DNA from: Paraburkholderia silviterrae
Lineage (GTDB): Bacteria; Pseudomonadota; Gammaproteobacteria; Burkholderiales; Burkholderiaceae
DNA: 64,000 nt
Direction: 5' to 3'
Assembly (NCBI RefSeq): GCF_004353915.1
Contig: NZ_SMRP01000001.1
Span: 279,593-343,592 of the forward strand
In this document: positions 1-8,455 of the stretch, piece by piece
Numbering within the stretch: position 1 is the stretch's first letter
Layout: the number at the start of each line of letters is the position of its first letter
Translations under genes and position numbers: made by a program
Notes under the pieces: model-generated
What the model saw: only the letters and a program-made list of their open reading frames with translations
Database searches by the model: none
Told to the model about the DNA's origin: nothing

Positions 1-34
1 GGCCAAAACCACAACAACGCACGCAAATCTCAGC

Positions 35-1030
35 TCACCGCGCGGCATCGCCGAGACGATACGCTGCGCTCGCCTCATCCAGCTGCGCCTTCAACGCGGA
101 ATCGAGCTCGAGATCGGCGGCAGCGATCGACGCATCGAGTTGCTCCGGCTTGCTCGCGCCAACGAGCGCGGAAGTCACGAACGGATTAGCCAGCACCCAG
201 GCGATCGACGCGGTCGTGAGCGACTGGCCGGCCTGCCCGACGATGCCGCGCAGCGTCTCGATGGTCTCGAACTCGCGCGCGTGCCAGTAGCGGTCGTGGT
301 ACATCTTCCCGGCCACGCCCACGCTTTGCGTGAAGCGCCCTTCAGCGGGCGCGCTGTCCGCACGATACTTGCCGGTCAGGAGGCCACCCGCGAGCGGGTT
401 GTACGGAATCACCGCAAGCCCCTCTTCGCCCGCGAGCGGCAGCAGCTCGCGCTCGATCTGGCGAAACAGCAGGTTGTAGCGCGGCTGCACCGAAACGAAG
501 CGCGCCAGGCGCAGGACATCCGCACGGCCGAGCGCGCGTGCAAGCCGGTAAGCGAGGAAGTTCGATACGCCGATATAGCGCGCCTTGCCCGCGCGCACGA
601 TCGTGTCGAGCGCTTCGAGCGTTTCGTCGAGCGGCGTGTTCGGGTCGTCGGAGTGCAACTGGTAGAGATCGACGTAGTCGGTGCCAAGGCGCCGCAGCGA
701 GGCGTCGATGGCATCGAGCAGATGCTTGCGCGACGCACCCTGATCCCACGGCGACGGCCCCACCTTGCCCACCGCCTTGGTCGCCACGATGAAGCGCTCG
801 CGCCGCCCCTTGAGCCAGCGCCCGACGATCTCCTCGGTGCGCCCGGCGTGCGTTTCGCCGCCGCCGAGCGGATAAACGTCGGCGGTGTCGATGAAGTTGA
901 TGCCGGCGTCGGCGGCCTTGTCGAGAATGAGACGGGACACGTCCTCTTCGGTCTGCAAGCCGAAGGTCATCGTACCGAGACACAGACGCGAAACAGTCAG
1001 GCCAGTATGGCCAAAACGGCGGTATTGCAT
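35..1030 (-). CDS. Aldo/keto reductase
   Basis: NADPH-dependent oxidoreductase of the aldo/keto reductase superfamily, acting on a carbonyl substrate that the sequence does not reveal; cytosolic. The 331 residues begin with the family opening YRRFGHTGLTVSRLCLG. The catalytic tetrad is visible as Asp48 and Tyr53 (FIDTADVY), Lys85 (VATK) and His126 (YQLH). The C-terminal part contains the usual cofactor-binding SNF, NPL and GAS segments. Length is normal for the bacterial AKR group. It is divergent from the TPR gene to the right, and only 34 bases of the window lie downstream. Family assignment is firm; physiological substrate unknown. Confidence 0.93.
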   Translation of the reverse strand: MQYRRFGHTGLTVSRLCLGTMTFGLQTEEDVSRLILDKAADAGINFIDTADVYPLGGGETHAGRTEEIVGRWLKGRRERFIVATKAVGKVGPSPWDQGASRKHLLDAIDASLRRLGTDYVDLYQLHSDDPNTPLDETLEALDTIVRAGKARYIGVSNFLAYRLARALGRADVLRLARFVSVQPRYNLLFRQIERELLPLAGEEGLAVIPYNPLAGGLLTGKYRADSAPAEGRFTQSVGVAGKMYHDRYWHAREFETIETLRGIVGQAGQSLTTASIAWVLANPFVTSALVGASKPEQLDASIAAADLELDSALKAQLDEASAAYRLGDAAR

Positions 1031-1353
1031 CGAATGCTCCTCTTTCTGGCGGTGCGTTACATTGCGTTGCGTTCAGCGCGCACGACGCTCGCGCAATGTT
1101 GCGAAGCATAGCGCGCTCGCGCCGAACCTGCCGGGCGCGGCAGCGGCCCCTTACGATAGTGAAATACGGGCATTCGATATGGATCGGGCAAGGCGTGGCG
1201 CGCCCGCCACCGCGCGGTAATGTTGCTGAAGGGCCAATCAACGCGATCGGGCGCGATTGATTGAATAAGCGGGTCCGGCACGCTCTAATCGCGCCGTTGC
1301 CCGCGTGCGCCCTGTCGTAAGCTCGTAGCGTCCTTCATTTCGCCCGCCCCACC
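1031..1353. other. Divergent intergenic region
   Basis: About 320 bases between two divergently transcribed genes. It must hold both promoters. I see no convincing sigma-70 pair, no clear palindrome and no conserved RNA. Confidence 0.4.
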
Positions 1354-3501
1354 GTGACCTCGACGACCACCGACGCGCCCATCCAGCCCGATCGCCAGCA
1401 GGAGGCGAGCGCGCTCAGCGCGCAAGGCCGCTTCGCCGAGGCACTCGCTGTGCTCGCGCCGCTCGTCGGCACGCATGCGCGCGCGGACGACGCGGCCCTC
1501 GCCGAAACGCTCCATCTGGCCGCGCTCTGCGCCCTAGGCACTGGCAAGACCGACATGGCGCATGCACTCTGGCAGCGTTGCATCGACGCTCGGCCCGCGT
1601 TCGTGGACGCCTGGCACGGCCTCGCCGCGATGCTCACGGCGCTCGGCCAGTGGGCCGCCGCGGAGACGCTCTGGCGGCGCCTGCTCGCCATGGACCCGGC
1701 GCATGCGGACGCGCACAGCAATCTCGGCATCGTGCTGCATCGCCTCGGGCGCGCGCAGGAAGCGGAACTCGCGTATCGCATGGCGCTCGCGCGCCAGCCC
1801 GGGCACGTGGACGCCCATTACAACCTCGGCATCGTCCTGCACGAGGCGGGCCGCCGCGACGAAGCCGAAGCGGCCTACCGCGCGGCGCTCGCGGCCAACC
1901 CGCGCTATGCGCGCGCGCACAACAATCTCGGCACGCTGCTGCGCGAGCGCGGACGCATCGAAGAGGCCGAGGAGGCCTGGCGCCAGGCGCTGCTCGCCGA
2001 GCCGCAATATCCCGAGGCGCTCAACAATTACGGCGCGCTGCTCAAGTCGCTCGGCAGGCTGATGGAGGCGGAGCTGGCGTGCCGTCTCGCGATCAAAATC
2101 CGGCCGGACTATGTCGAAGCGCTCAACAACCTGGGCTGCGTGCTCACAGAGCTCAAGCGCCAGCCCGAAGCCGAGCTGTTCTACCGGCAAGCGCTCGCGC
2201 TGCGCCCCGACCACGTCGACGCGCACTACAACCTGGGCGTCACGCTGCAGCAGCTCGAACGCTACCCCGAAGCCGAAGCGGCCTACCGCACGGCCCTGCG
2301 GCTCGCGCCGGCGCGCGCGGAAACGCTCAACAATCTCGGCTGCATGCTGAGCATGCTAGGCCGCCTGCCCGAAGCGCTCGAGACGCTTCGCGCGGCGCTC
2401 GCCTGCAATGCCGATATCGCGCAGGCCCATTTCAACCTGGGCGGCGTATTGAAAGAGCTAGGCGCGCTCGACGAAGCCGAGGCCGCATACCGCCGCGCGA
2501 TCGCGCTGGCGCCCGATTACGGCGACGCCGTGTTCCGCCTCGCCACGCTGCTCATCACCGTGGGCCGCTATGAGGAAGGCTGGCGACTCTATGAACGGCG
2601 CTACGAAAACACGGGCTTCGTGCATTTCGCTTCGCGCGAGATGCTGAGCTGCGCGCATTGGCAAGGCGAGCCGCTCGCCGGGAAGTCGCTGCTGCTCTGG
2701 CAGGAAGACGGCCTTGGCGACATGCTGCAGTTCGCCCGCTACGCGCGCCTCATCAAAGCGCAAGGCGCGGCGCATGTTGCGTTCGGCTGCGTCGACGCCC
2801 TGCACCGCGTGCTCGCAGGCGTCGAAGGCATCGACGCCGTGCACACCCACGCCGAAGCCACCACGCGCGCCGCTCAGTTCGACTACTGGGCGAGCCCGCT
2901 GAGCATGCCGCTGCGTCTGGCCACGAGCGTCGACACGACGCCGCCGCCAACCCGCTTCGCCCTCGACCCTACGCTCGCACGCAAGTGGGCCGCGCGACTC
3001 GAAACGCTTGGCGACGGCCCGCGCATCGGGCTCGTGTGGAAAGGCAATCCGAAGCACCACAACGACCACCATCGCTCGGTTCCCTCGCTCGCGGCGCTTG
3101 CGCCGCTCTGGAGCGTGCCGGGGCTGAAGTTCGTGAGCCTGCAAAAAGGCGCGGGAGAGGACGAAGCGGCTGAGGCGCAGCGCGCGGGCGCCGACGCGCC
3201 GCAACCCATCCTGCACCTGGGCGCCGAGATTGCCGATTTCGTGGACACGGCGGCCATCGTCTCGCAGCTCGATCTGCTGATCTGCGTGGACACCTCGACG
3301 GCCCATCTGGCCGCCTCGCTGGGCACGCCCTGCTGGGTGATGCTGCCGAGCCGCGATGTGGACTGGCGCTGGCTCCATGCGCGCGAGGATTCGCCGTGGT
3401 ATCCGCAAACGGTGCGGCTGTTTCGACAAGCGGTCGACGAAACATGGCGCGCGCCAATCGAACGCGTACGGCAGGCGTGCTTGCAGCGGTTCAGCCGGTG
3501 A
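1354..3501 (+). CDS. TPR-repeat protein with C-terminal glycosyltransferase-like domain
   Basis: A 715-residue protein with two parts. Residues from about 20 to 410 are some ten tetratricopeptide repeats, each with the A-x-NNLG and EAEAAYRxAL pattern. Residues from about 430 onward resemble the GT9/GT41-like domain often joined to TPRs in Burkholderiales, with LLLWQEDGLGDMLQFARY, GLVWKGNPKHHND and VDTSTAHLAASLGTPCW. The last segment is the usual nucleotide-sugar-site neighbourhood. It starts with GTG, as no upstream ATG lies in frame. It may glycosylate a protein or surface component, but this is inferred from family only. No neighbour identifies a target. Confidence 0.85.
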   Translation: MTSTTTDAPIQPDRQQEASALSAQGRFAEALAVLAPLVGTHARADDAALAETLHLAALCALGTGKTDMAHALWQRCIDARPAFVDAWHGLAAMLTALGQWAAAETLWRRLLAMDPAHADAHSNLGIVLHRLGRAQEAELAYRMALARQPGHVDAHYNLGIVLHEAGRRDEAEAAYRAALAANPRYARAHNNLGTLLRERGRIEEAEEAWRQALLAEPQYPEALNNYGALLKSLGRLMEAELACRLAIKIRPDYVEALNNLGCVLTELKRQPEAELFYRQALALRPDHVDAHYNLGVTLQQLERYPEAEAAYRTALRLAPARAETLNNLGCMLSMLGRLPEALETLRAALACNADIAQAHFNLGGVLKELGALDEAEAAYRRAIALAPDYGDAVFRLATLLITVGRYEEGWRLYERRYENTGFVHFASREMLSCAHWQGEPLAGKSLLLWQEDGLGDMLQFARYARLIKAQGAAHVAFGCVDALHRVLAGVEGIDAVHTHAEATTRAAQFDYWASPLSMPLRLATSVDTTPPPTRFALDPTLARKWAARLETLGDGPRIGLVWKGNPKHHNDHHRSVPSLAALAPLWSVPGLKFVSLQKGAGEDEAAEAQRAGADAPQPILHLGAEIADFVDTAAIVSQLDLLICVDTSTAHLAASLGTPCWVMLPSRDVDWRWLHAREDSPWYPQTVRLFRQAVDETWRAPIERVRQACLQRFSR

Positions 3502-3543
3502 GGCCTGGCGCGCGCGAAAGGCGTGGGCGTGCCAGGCCCGGAT

Positions 3544-3765
3544 TCAGTCCCACATATTGCGGAACGCCACGGCGGCGATCACCGGCACGCAAAGCACGAG
3601 CGGAATCGCAAAGTAAGGCATCTCGCGATCGACAACCCAGCTGCGGATCAGCCAGCCCACGCCGAGCGCGAGCGTGAGAATACCCACGAGCGCAGTCAGG
3701 GTGTTGAGCAGCCAGGTGGGCGGCGGCTTGCGCTTTTTCTTGTCTTCCGTGGGAGACGGTTTCAT
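3544..3765 (-). CDS. Small two-helix membrane protein, unknown function
   Basis: A 73-residue protein with a charged Lys-rich N terminus (SPTEDKKKRKPPP) followed by two hydrophobic segments, at about residues 18-37 and 51-67. This predicts a small inner-membrane protein. I chose the ATG at 3765 because the longer frame would run through the small-RNA terminator at 3916-3937. It converges on the TPR gene. I do not recognise a named family. Confidence 0.6.
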   Translation of the reverse strand: MKPSPTEDKKKRKPPPTWLLNTLTALVGILTLALGVGWLIRSWVVDREMPYFAIPLVLCVPVIAAVAFRNMWD

Positions 3766-3907
3766 TGGGGTGGTGAGAGTCGCGTTGAGCGATTGAGCAT
3801 CCCGACCGGGACGCCAATCAAACAATTTTACTCTCGATGCCCGACCGCCAGCAGATGGGGACAGGTTCTGATCGGCCACGCGCAATACGCTTTTTTGTGG
3901 CGCCAGA

Positions 3908-3970
3908 AAAGAAAAAGCCCGCCTGATTGGGCGGGCTGAATCCATATCAGGAGGAGACATGGAGGAGACG
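3908..3970 (-). ncRNA. Candidate double-hairpin small RNA with anti-Shine-Dalgarno loop
   Basis: Directly downstream of a good sigma-70 promoter on the minus strand lies a short transcript of about 60 nt. It begins GUCUCCUCC. Next comes a hairpin with 7-bp arms (plus-strand 3942-3948 and 3956-3962) whose 7-nt loop is UCCUCCU. It ends with a GC-rich hairpin (3916-3923 with 3930-3937) and a U-rich tail, a classic intrinsic terminator. Two CUCCUCC blocks complementary to ribosome binding sites are thus exposed. Short two-hairpin RNAs with such loops are known in Burkholderia; this one is inferred from sequence only. Confidence 0.72.
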
Positions 3971-3975
3971 AGTTG

Positions 3976-4004
3976 ATTCTAGGGTTTTCCCTAGGCATTT
4001 GCAA
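3976..4004 (-). promoter_or_regulatory. Sigma-70 promoter of the candidate small RNA
   Basis: On the minus strand, a -35 box TTGCAA (3999-4004), a 17-base spacer and a -10 box TAGAAT (3976-3981). The expected start is near 3969-3970, six to seven bases past the -10 box and right at the first GUCUCCUCC block. The spacer holds a CCTAGGGAAAACCCTAG inverted repeat that may be an operator. Confidence 0.7.
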
Positions 4005-4021
4005 GCGTTTTTTGTGGGGCC

Positions 4022-4351
4022 ATGCTCATTCGTTGGAAATCGGGTCTTTCCCGGTATTTTCTTACCGTTGCATTACGCTTTTTCACCAGACGTTCACTAA
4101 CTTTTCATTGGCCGCGGCGCTGCCGCTTTGAACGTGAATGCGGCCGCAAACAGGGCGCGCCGCTTTGGCTTTACCGGCAAGCGCGGGTATTGCGTCGCCT
4201 TCAATCAGGTGAGCGCTGCGAGAACGGACACCCGAATTAACAGGATCGACTCCACGATGATGGCCGGTGGTTACATCGGATGGAACAATCGACCCGCGTA
4301 GAATCAACAGGCCGGGACGGCCGGCGGATCAAACACTGGAGAGTGAGCACA
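4022..4351. other. Intergenic region upstream of the 62-residue gene
   Basis: About 330 bases with base composition lower in GC than the flanks. The open frames here are short and lack good ribosome binding sites. It should contain the promoter of the 62-residue gene. Nothing else is recognisable. Confidence 0.35.
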
Positions 4352-4540
4352 ATGACGACCTATACAGACCAACAAGCGCTTGATCGCGCCGTCGAGATCA
4401 TCAAGGCCGCAGTAGCCGCAGGCGCCATTGGGACCAGCAGTCCAGCCAACATGAGCTCAGCCGATGCAAACGGCCAGAAAGTCGGCGAGTTCCTCGGAAG
4501 CGCAATTGGAGCCTTGCGCGACAAGCTGAAGTCGCTGTAA
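4352..4540 (+). CDS. Small hypothetical protein, 62 residues
   Basis: A soluble small protein starting MTTYTDQQALDRAVEIIKAA and rich in Ala and Gly. It has a predicted amphipathic helix at the N terminus and a C-terminal helix ending in RDKLKSL. The ATG at 4352 is preceded by GGAGAG about ten bases upstream, which favours it over the longer in-frame start at 4280. I recognise no domain. It lies on the 3' side of a tRNA gene transcribed towards it, and its stop is followed within a few bases by the tRNA terminator. Confidence 0.6.
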   Translation: MTTYTDQQALDRAVEIIKAAVAAGAIGTSSPANMSSADANGQKVGEFLGSAIGALRDKLKSL

Positions 4541-4545
4541 GCAAA

Positions 4546-4574
4546 AAGCCCGCTTGCGTTCGCATAGCGGGCTT
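4546..4574 (-). terminator. Intrinsic terminator of tRNA-fMet
   Basis: Inverted repeat of 9 bp (4546-4554 with 4566-4574, arms AAGCCCGCT and AGCGGGCTT). On the minus strand it is followed by a run of T. It lies just after the tRNA on its own strand. Confidence 0.8.
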
Positions 4575-4580
4575 CGATGT

Positions 4581-4657
<77 letters not shown>

Positions 4658-4798
4658 ACCGCAATTGTACTCGAAGAGGGGCGCCGATGCAAACAAGAAA
4701 ACCGCTATCACCGCACCTGATCGCGCAAGTGCTCGCCAATGAACCTGCTCCAAGCACTTTGCATCGCATTCCTGATCGATTTGCCTTTCGGTCTCGCG

Positions 4799-5068
4799 CT
4801 AGCTGAAACTTCGCCGATTGCGCAACCTGATTACATGCTCGATGGCATGCCTGCAGCCTTTGAAGGCAGTGCGGAAGGCATCATCAGGGCTATCAAACGG
4901 ACCATAGTCGTCGCCCACCGCTCCCGGATTGCGCGCTGCGCTTACCGAAGATTCCCTGTATGTGATGGGCTCCACGATGTAGTACTTTGCCTCGCCCTTC
5001 GAGGTGAGCCTGCTTTCAACCGTTGCCCTCATTTGCCAACCATTGTATGTGTCGAGGCGCGTTTCCAT
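4799..5068 (-). CDS. Small hypothetical protein, 89 residues
   Basis: Starts METRLDTYNGWQMRATVES and ends in a basic tail (RLRNRRSFS). The start at 5068 is supported by GGGAGGAT about seven bases upstream; the longer frame has no such site. The middle reads as beta-rich (AKYYIVEPITYRES) and later has a DSPDDAFRTAFKGCRHAIE helix-like segment. It is soluble and has no signal peptide. I do not recognise a family. The surrounding DNA is lower in GC than the rest of the window. Confidence 0.6.
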   Translation of the reverse strand: METRLDTYNGWQMRATVESRLTSKGEAKYYIVEPITYRESSVSAARNPGAVGDDYGPFDSPDDAFRTAFKGCRHAIEHVIRLRNRRSFS

Positions 5069-5396
5069 AGATCCTCCCATCGAGAGCTGGGAAGACCATC
5101 GCGAGATCGAAAGTACGATTCCCAAGCCCATGGTGCGCCTAATGCTGCACGTTCACAAGGCTTATATATCAGCGCGATGCATGACTTCGATGTATCGCGA
5201 CACCCGCGCAGCCGAATGGGCCGAAATCAAGGTGGCGTCCAAATTTCAGGCGAATTCTGGACGAATTGTCGACAGCCCAGCGCTGGCGCGGGTTTGGAGG
5301 CGATCACTTTACCTGGCGGGTAATCGATTCGTCTCCTGCCCCGCCCTATTCTCGTAAGCAATTCACGCCCATTTCCATGCGCCTGCGAGGATAGCC
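5069..5396. other. Intergenic region, lower GC
   Basis: About 330 bases between the 89-residue gene and the DUF1330 gene, which diverge. Frames on the plus strand reach 100 residues but lack a plausible ribosome binding site and a protein-like composition. It should hold both promoters. No repeat or RNA is seen. Confidence 0.35.
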
Positions 5397-5747
5397 ATGA
5401 CGACCTACGCCATCGCCCATTTGCACCAAACCGAACTTTGCGCCGATATCGTCGAGTACCTGGAAAAGATCGACGGCACGCTTGCGCCGTTCGGCGGCCG
5501 CTTCATCATCCACGGCGGACCCGTCGAACGGCTCGAAGGGAAGTTCAGGGGCAACCTGATTGTCATCGAGTTCGACGACCGCGAGCGCGCACGCGCGTGG
5601 TATCGCTCGCCGGCCTATCAGGCCATCCTGCCGCTGCGCACGCGGCACGCAAGCGGCGAAGTGTTCTTCATCGACAAAGTCGCGCAGCCGCATCGCGCCA
5701 TCGACGTACTCGAAGGCGTTCTCACACCTGCGGCCAGAACGGTATGA
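5397..5747 (+). CDS. DUF1330 domain protein
   Basis: A 116-residue cytosolic protein with the compact ferredoxin-like fold of the DUF1330/dimeric alpha-beta barrel group. Family signatures are the GGRFIIHGGPVERLEG segment near residues 37-52, the IVIEFDDRERARAWYRSPAYQ segment split over residues 58-79, and PLRTRHASGEVFFID. The biochemical role of this family is unknown; related folds act as small oxidoreductase-like or binding proteins. It stands alone, converging on the hppD gene. Confidence 0.85.
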   Translation: MTTYAIAHLHQTELCADIVEYLEKIDGTLAPFGGRFIIHGGPVERLEGKFRGNLIVIEFDDRERARAWYRSPAYQAILPLRTRHASGEVFFIDKVAQPHRAIDVLEGVLTPAARTV

Positions 5748-5837
5748 GCCGGCGCGCTTCGGCGAGCCGCGGAGCGAACCACGGCCGGGCAGTCTGCCAC
5801 CGTCACGCGCCCGCCGAATAAGGCGCCCGCGTCACGC

Positions 5838-6869
5838 TCAGCCAAGCGTGCCGCGTTGTTGCTGGTCCTTCTCCTGCGACTCGAACAGGGTTTTGAAATT
5901 GCCCTCTCCGAAGCCGTCTTCGCCGCGACGTTCGATGATTTCGAAGAACACCGGGCCAATCTGGCGCTTCGTAAAGCGCTGCAGCAGAGTCTTCCGCGGC
6001 CCCTTGCCGTCGACAAGCAGACCGCATTGCGCGAGACGCTTGAGGTCAAGGCCGTGCCCGGGAAGACGCTCGTCAATTCCATCGTAGTAGTGCCGTGAAG
6101 GAGCGGCCATGAATTCAATGCCTGCGGCGCTGAGTTTTCGAATCGTGTCCTCAATGTCGGACGTCAGCAGCGCGATGTGCTGGATCCCCTCGCCTCCGTA
6201 GTCGCGGATAAACTCGTCGTTCTGGTTGAGAACGCCGGGTTGATCGTGCGCGGCAGCCGCGACTGGAATCGACACGCGGCCACAGGGGCTCACCATCGAG
6301 CGGGCCCGCATTCCGGACATGTGCCCCTTGACCTCGAGATACTGCTTCTCCGCGAAGCCAAAAGTGTCGCGATAGAAGTTCGCCCACTTGTCCAGGTTCT
6401 CGAGATGAACAATATTCGACGTGTGGTCGACCGCCAGAATACTGGCGTCGCCCGCCCGCGTATTGCGTGCTTCGACGGGCAGTGAGAAGCCCTTCCGGAA
6501 ATCGGTGTCGACGAAGTACACGAGACTCGCGCCAATGCCCAGAATCGCCGGCGTGTCGACGACGAACTCGCCTTCAATATCAGCCGAGGCCGAAAGCGCA
6601 CCGCCAGCCAGCGCTTGCGCATGGGCAAGCTTCGCGTTGTCGACGCGAATGCCGATTGCCCGTACCGACGGACCATGCTTTTGCTCGAACGCGTTCGGGT
6701 TCCCGTTGACGAGGAACGCGGCTGCGCCTTGCGTCATCAGCCACACGCCGCTCGCGGACTTGCCACGGAGACGGAACCCGAGGTGTTCGAAGCACTCGAC
6801 GAGCTCCATCGGGCGAGATGAAACGAATTCGACAAATGCGAATCCGTCTATTTTAACGTGCGCGCTCAT
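5838..6869 (-). CDS. hppD: 4-Hydroxyphenylpyruvate dioxygenase
   Basis: Non-haem Fe(II) enzyme that converts 4-hydroxyphenylpyruvate to homogentisate in tyrosine catabolism; cytosolic. The 343 residues form two vicinal-oxygen-chelate halves. The C-terminal half has the three iron ligands as His149 (AVDHTSN), His231 (GIQHIALLT) and Glu310 (PVFFEIIER). The closing helix that shields the site (GFGEGNFKTLFES) is present. It is slightly shorter than the usual 350-370 residues. It lies 59 bases after the RidA gene on the same strand and also has its own AT-rich promoter-like sequence. Hydroxymandelate synthase is a homologous alternative but less likely here. Confidence 0.88.
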   Translation of the reverse strand: MSAHVKIDGFAFVEFVSSRPMELVECFEHLGFRLRGKSASGVWLMTQGAAAFLVNGNPNAFEQKHGPSVRAIGIRVDNAKLAHAQALAGGALSASADIEGEFVVDTPAILGIGASLVYFVDTDFRKGFSLPVEARNTRAGDASILAVDHTSNIVHLENLDKWANFYRDTFGFAEKQYLEVKGHMSGMRARSMVSPCGRVSIPVAAAAHDQPGVLNQNDEFIRDYGGEGIQHIALLTSDIEDTIRKLSAAGIEFMAAPSRHYYDGIDERLPGHGLDLKRLAQCGLLVDGKGPRKTLLQRFTKRQIGPVFFEIIERRGEDGFGEGNFKTLFESQEKDQQQRGTLG

Positions 6870-6894
6870 GATATTTAATAGTATTCCTTATCAT

Positions 6895-6918
6895 ATTATA
6901 GAAAATAGGCCACGTGGC
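6895..6918 (-). promoter_or_regulatory. Promoter-like element and palindrome upstream of hppD
   Basis: A perfect TATAAT on the minus strand (6895-6900) about 26 bases before the hppD start codon. Just upstream, at 6909-6918 in the -35 region, is the 10-bp palindrome GCCACGTGGC. No good -35 box is present, so an activator or extra start signal would be needed. Confidence 0.4.
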
Positions 6919-6928
6919 GCGTCCTCTC

Positions 6929-7342
6929 TCAGCTGCGAGTCGCAGCAACGACCTTGATTTCGACGATGAGCTCTGGACGCGCAAGCGCAGCGACGCCGAG
7001 GATGGTCCATGCCGGAAAATCCGAACGGATATAGCGCTCCTTCACTTCGCGAAACGCAGCGAGTTGCGAACCGACATCGACGTGGTACGAGACCAGTTCG
7101 ACCACATCCGTGAAGTCGAGACCCAAATGCTCGAGCACAGCCTCGATGCGCTTGAACGCGACGTCGATTTGCTCCTGCGGGTCTTGCGGAATCGTCCCGT
7201 CGGCACGCAGGCCGATTTGACCGGCGATGAAGACCAGCCCGTTGGCCGTCACGGCGGTCGAGTACTGGAACAGGTCGAAAATGCGGTTGCTTCCGAAAGT
7301 GGCGTCGTCCTCGGGGAGGCGCAGGCGCTCGATTTGGCTCAT
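6929..7342 (-). CDS. RidA family (YjgF/YER057c) protein
   Basis: A 137-residue protein of the RidA superfamily, small trimeric enamine/imine deaminases or relatives. Signatures include VTANGLVFIAGQIGLRADG, the IEAVLEHLGLDFTDVVEL helix and the final WTILGVAALARPELIVEIKV strand, which carries the usual glycine and arginine neighbourhood. A Shine-Dalgarno AAGGA precedes the ATG. It is the first gene of a likely two-gene unit with hppD. That context suggests it disposes of reactive intermediates or acts on an aromatic amino-acid derivative, but this is inference. Confidence 0.88.
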   Translation of the reverse strand: MSQIERLRLPEDDATFGSNRIFDLFQYSTAVTANGLVFIAGQIGLRADGTIPQDPQEQIDVAFKRIEAVLEHLGLDFTDVVELVSYHVDVGSQLAAFREVKERYIRSDFPAWTILGVAALARPELIVEIKVVAATRS

Positions 7343-7437
7343 GGCAGTCCTTCAATCAACAGTACGGGGAATGTGAATACAGCGTGCCCCACTCTACGTG
7401 ACCGGCCAGACTGCCGTCTGTATAGCGAGTTACCAAA

Positions 7438-8112
7438 TCAGCCAAGAAGTTTGGAAGTGTCCAGCACCCAGATACGCCGCTGACGCAATTCAATCGCGCC
7501 GAGTGTCGTCAGCCGCTTCAAGGCGCGCGTAACGGTGACACGGGTCGCGCCTGTCATCGCGGCGATTTGCTCGTGAGTCAGGGGAATGGCTATGAGCGTT
7601 CCGCCCTCGCGCTTCTCCCCGTACAACTCTGCCAGCCGGCCCAGCAACTCCCCAATTCTCATTTCTGGTTTCGGAAGCGCGAGGTACTGAATGCGGGACG
7701 CGAGAATCCGCTGCTTGATTGCAACGATGCGCATGAGGGAGATAGCAAGCTCAGGGCAGGACGGGATGGCTCCAGTAATCACCCTGATATCGAACTCGAT
7801 GAGCTCTGAACGCTCGGCCGCGATAGCGGTCGCGATGCGAGGCAAGCCATCCATGGCCGGAGACTCGCCAAACATCGCCCACGGCCCCATCATCTCGAGC
7901 ATGAACTCGGCGCCGTCGCTCTGGAAGATCGAAACCTGGATGCGGCCTGCCAGCAGGAAGTAGAACGTGAAGCCGAGCTCGCCCTGGCGGTATATCGTGG
8001 CGCCCTTCTCGACCTTGATCTTCCGGCCGAGATGAGCCGCACGAATCCACACGCCGGCTGTGGCGTCGTCCATGTGCCAGGTTTGCGTGGCCGCCAAAGC
8101 GCTCTTGCTCAA
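7438..8112 (-). CDS. Crp/Fnr family transcriptional regulator
   Basis: A 224-residue DNA-binding regulator. Residues about 20-135 form the cyclic-nucleotide-binding-like beta barrel (GATIYRQGELGFTFYFLLAG, LEMMGPWAMFGESPAM). Residues about 165-215 are the winged helix of the Crp type, with recognition segment LTHEQIAAMTGATRVTVTRA. There are no N-terminal Fnr cysteines, so an iron-sulfur sensor is unlikely. I chose the TTG at 8112, which has AGGAGA about eight bases upstream; longer frames lack one. It lies upstream of ridA-hppD on the same strand with a 95-base gap and may control them. Confidence 0.88.
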   Translation of the reverse strand: MSKSALAATQTWHMDDATAGVWIRAAHLGRKIKVEKGATIYRQGELGFTFYFLLAGRIQVSIFQSDGAEFMLEMMGPWAMFGESPAMDGLPRIATAIAAERSELIEFDIRVITGAIPSCPELAISLMRIVAIKQRILASRIQYLALPKPEMRIGELLGRLAELYGEKREGGTLIAIPLTHEQIAAMTGATRVTVTRALKRLTTLGAIELRQRRIWVLDTSKLLG

Positions 8113-8455
8113 ACTTGTCTCCTTCTTTGTCCACACGTGGCCGCACCACGATCGAGCCGTCAACCATCCGCCAGGCAACCACGCGCTGCTGACCAGCTCG
8201 ATGCACGCGCCAGGCGCGCCCGATTTTTATGTGATATCGAAAGCAATTCGAAAGATTTTGGGTGATAGCTCCGAAACACTAGCACTCATTGCTGCCCAGG
8301 ATTCCTGCAGCCGATCACATTCACAGCAAAGACGTTTGCAAAGGAATTTTCATCGCGCGCAAACGTTTCCGCCGCTTTCACAATTCTTTCTTCGAGACTG
8401 GCGAAACTGTGCGCCGACCCATTCTCTCGCTCATTTCACGAGACCGGAAGCGCAC
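8113..8455. other. Divergent intergenic region between crp-like gene and lipoprotein gene
   Basis: About 340 bases holding the promoters of both flanking genes. The stretch around 8225-8280 is AT-richer than its surroundings. I found no convincing symmetric Crp/Fnr box and no RNA structure. Confidence 0.4.

Noticed and set aside
3502..3543. Gene in the gap after the TPR gene
   Set aside because: Too short; only a junction of convergent genes.
3951..3976. Tiny plus-strand frame with a perfect AGGAGG-like site before ATG
   Set aside because: It is the complement of the anti-Shine-Dalgarno blocks of the small RNA; five codons only.
4739..5323. 194-residue plus-strand frame across the 89-residue gene
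   Set aside because: Cys- and Arg-rich, no ribosome binding site; the minus-strand gene there has a strong one.
8113..8455. Fnr/Crp box in the divergent region
   Set aside because: Only loose half-site matches; no symmetric pair at the correct spacing.
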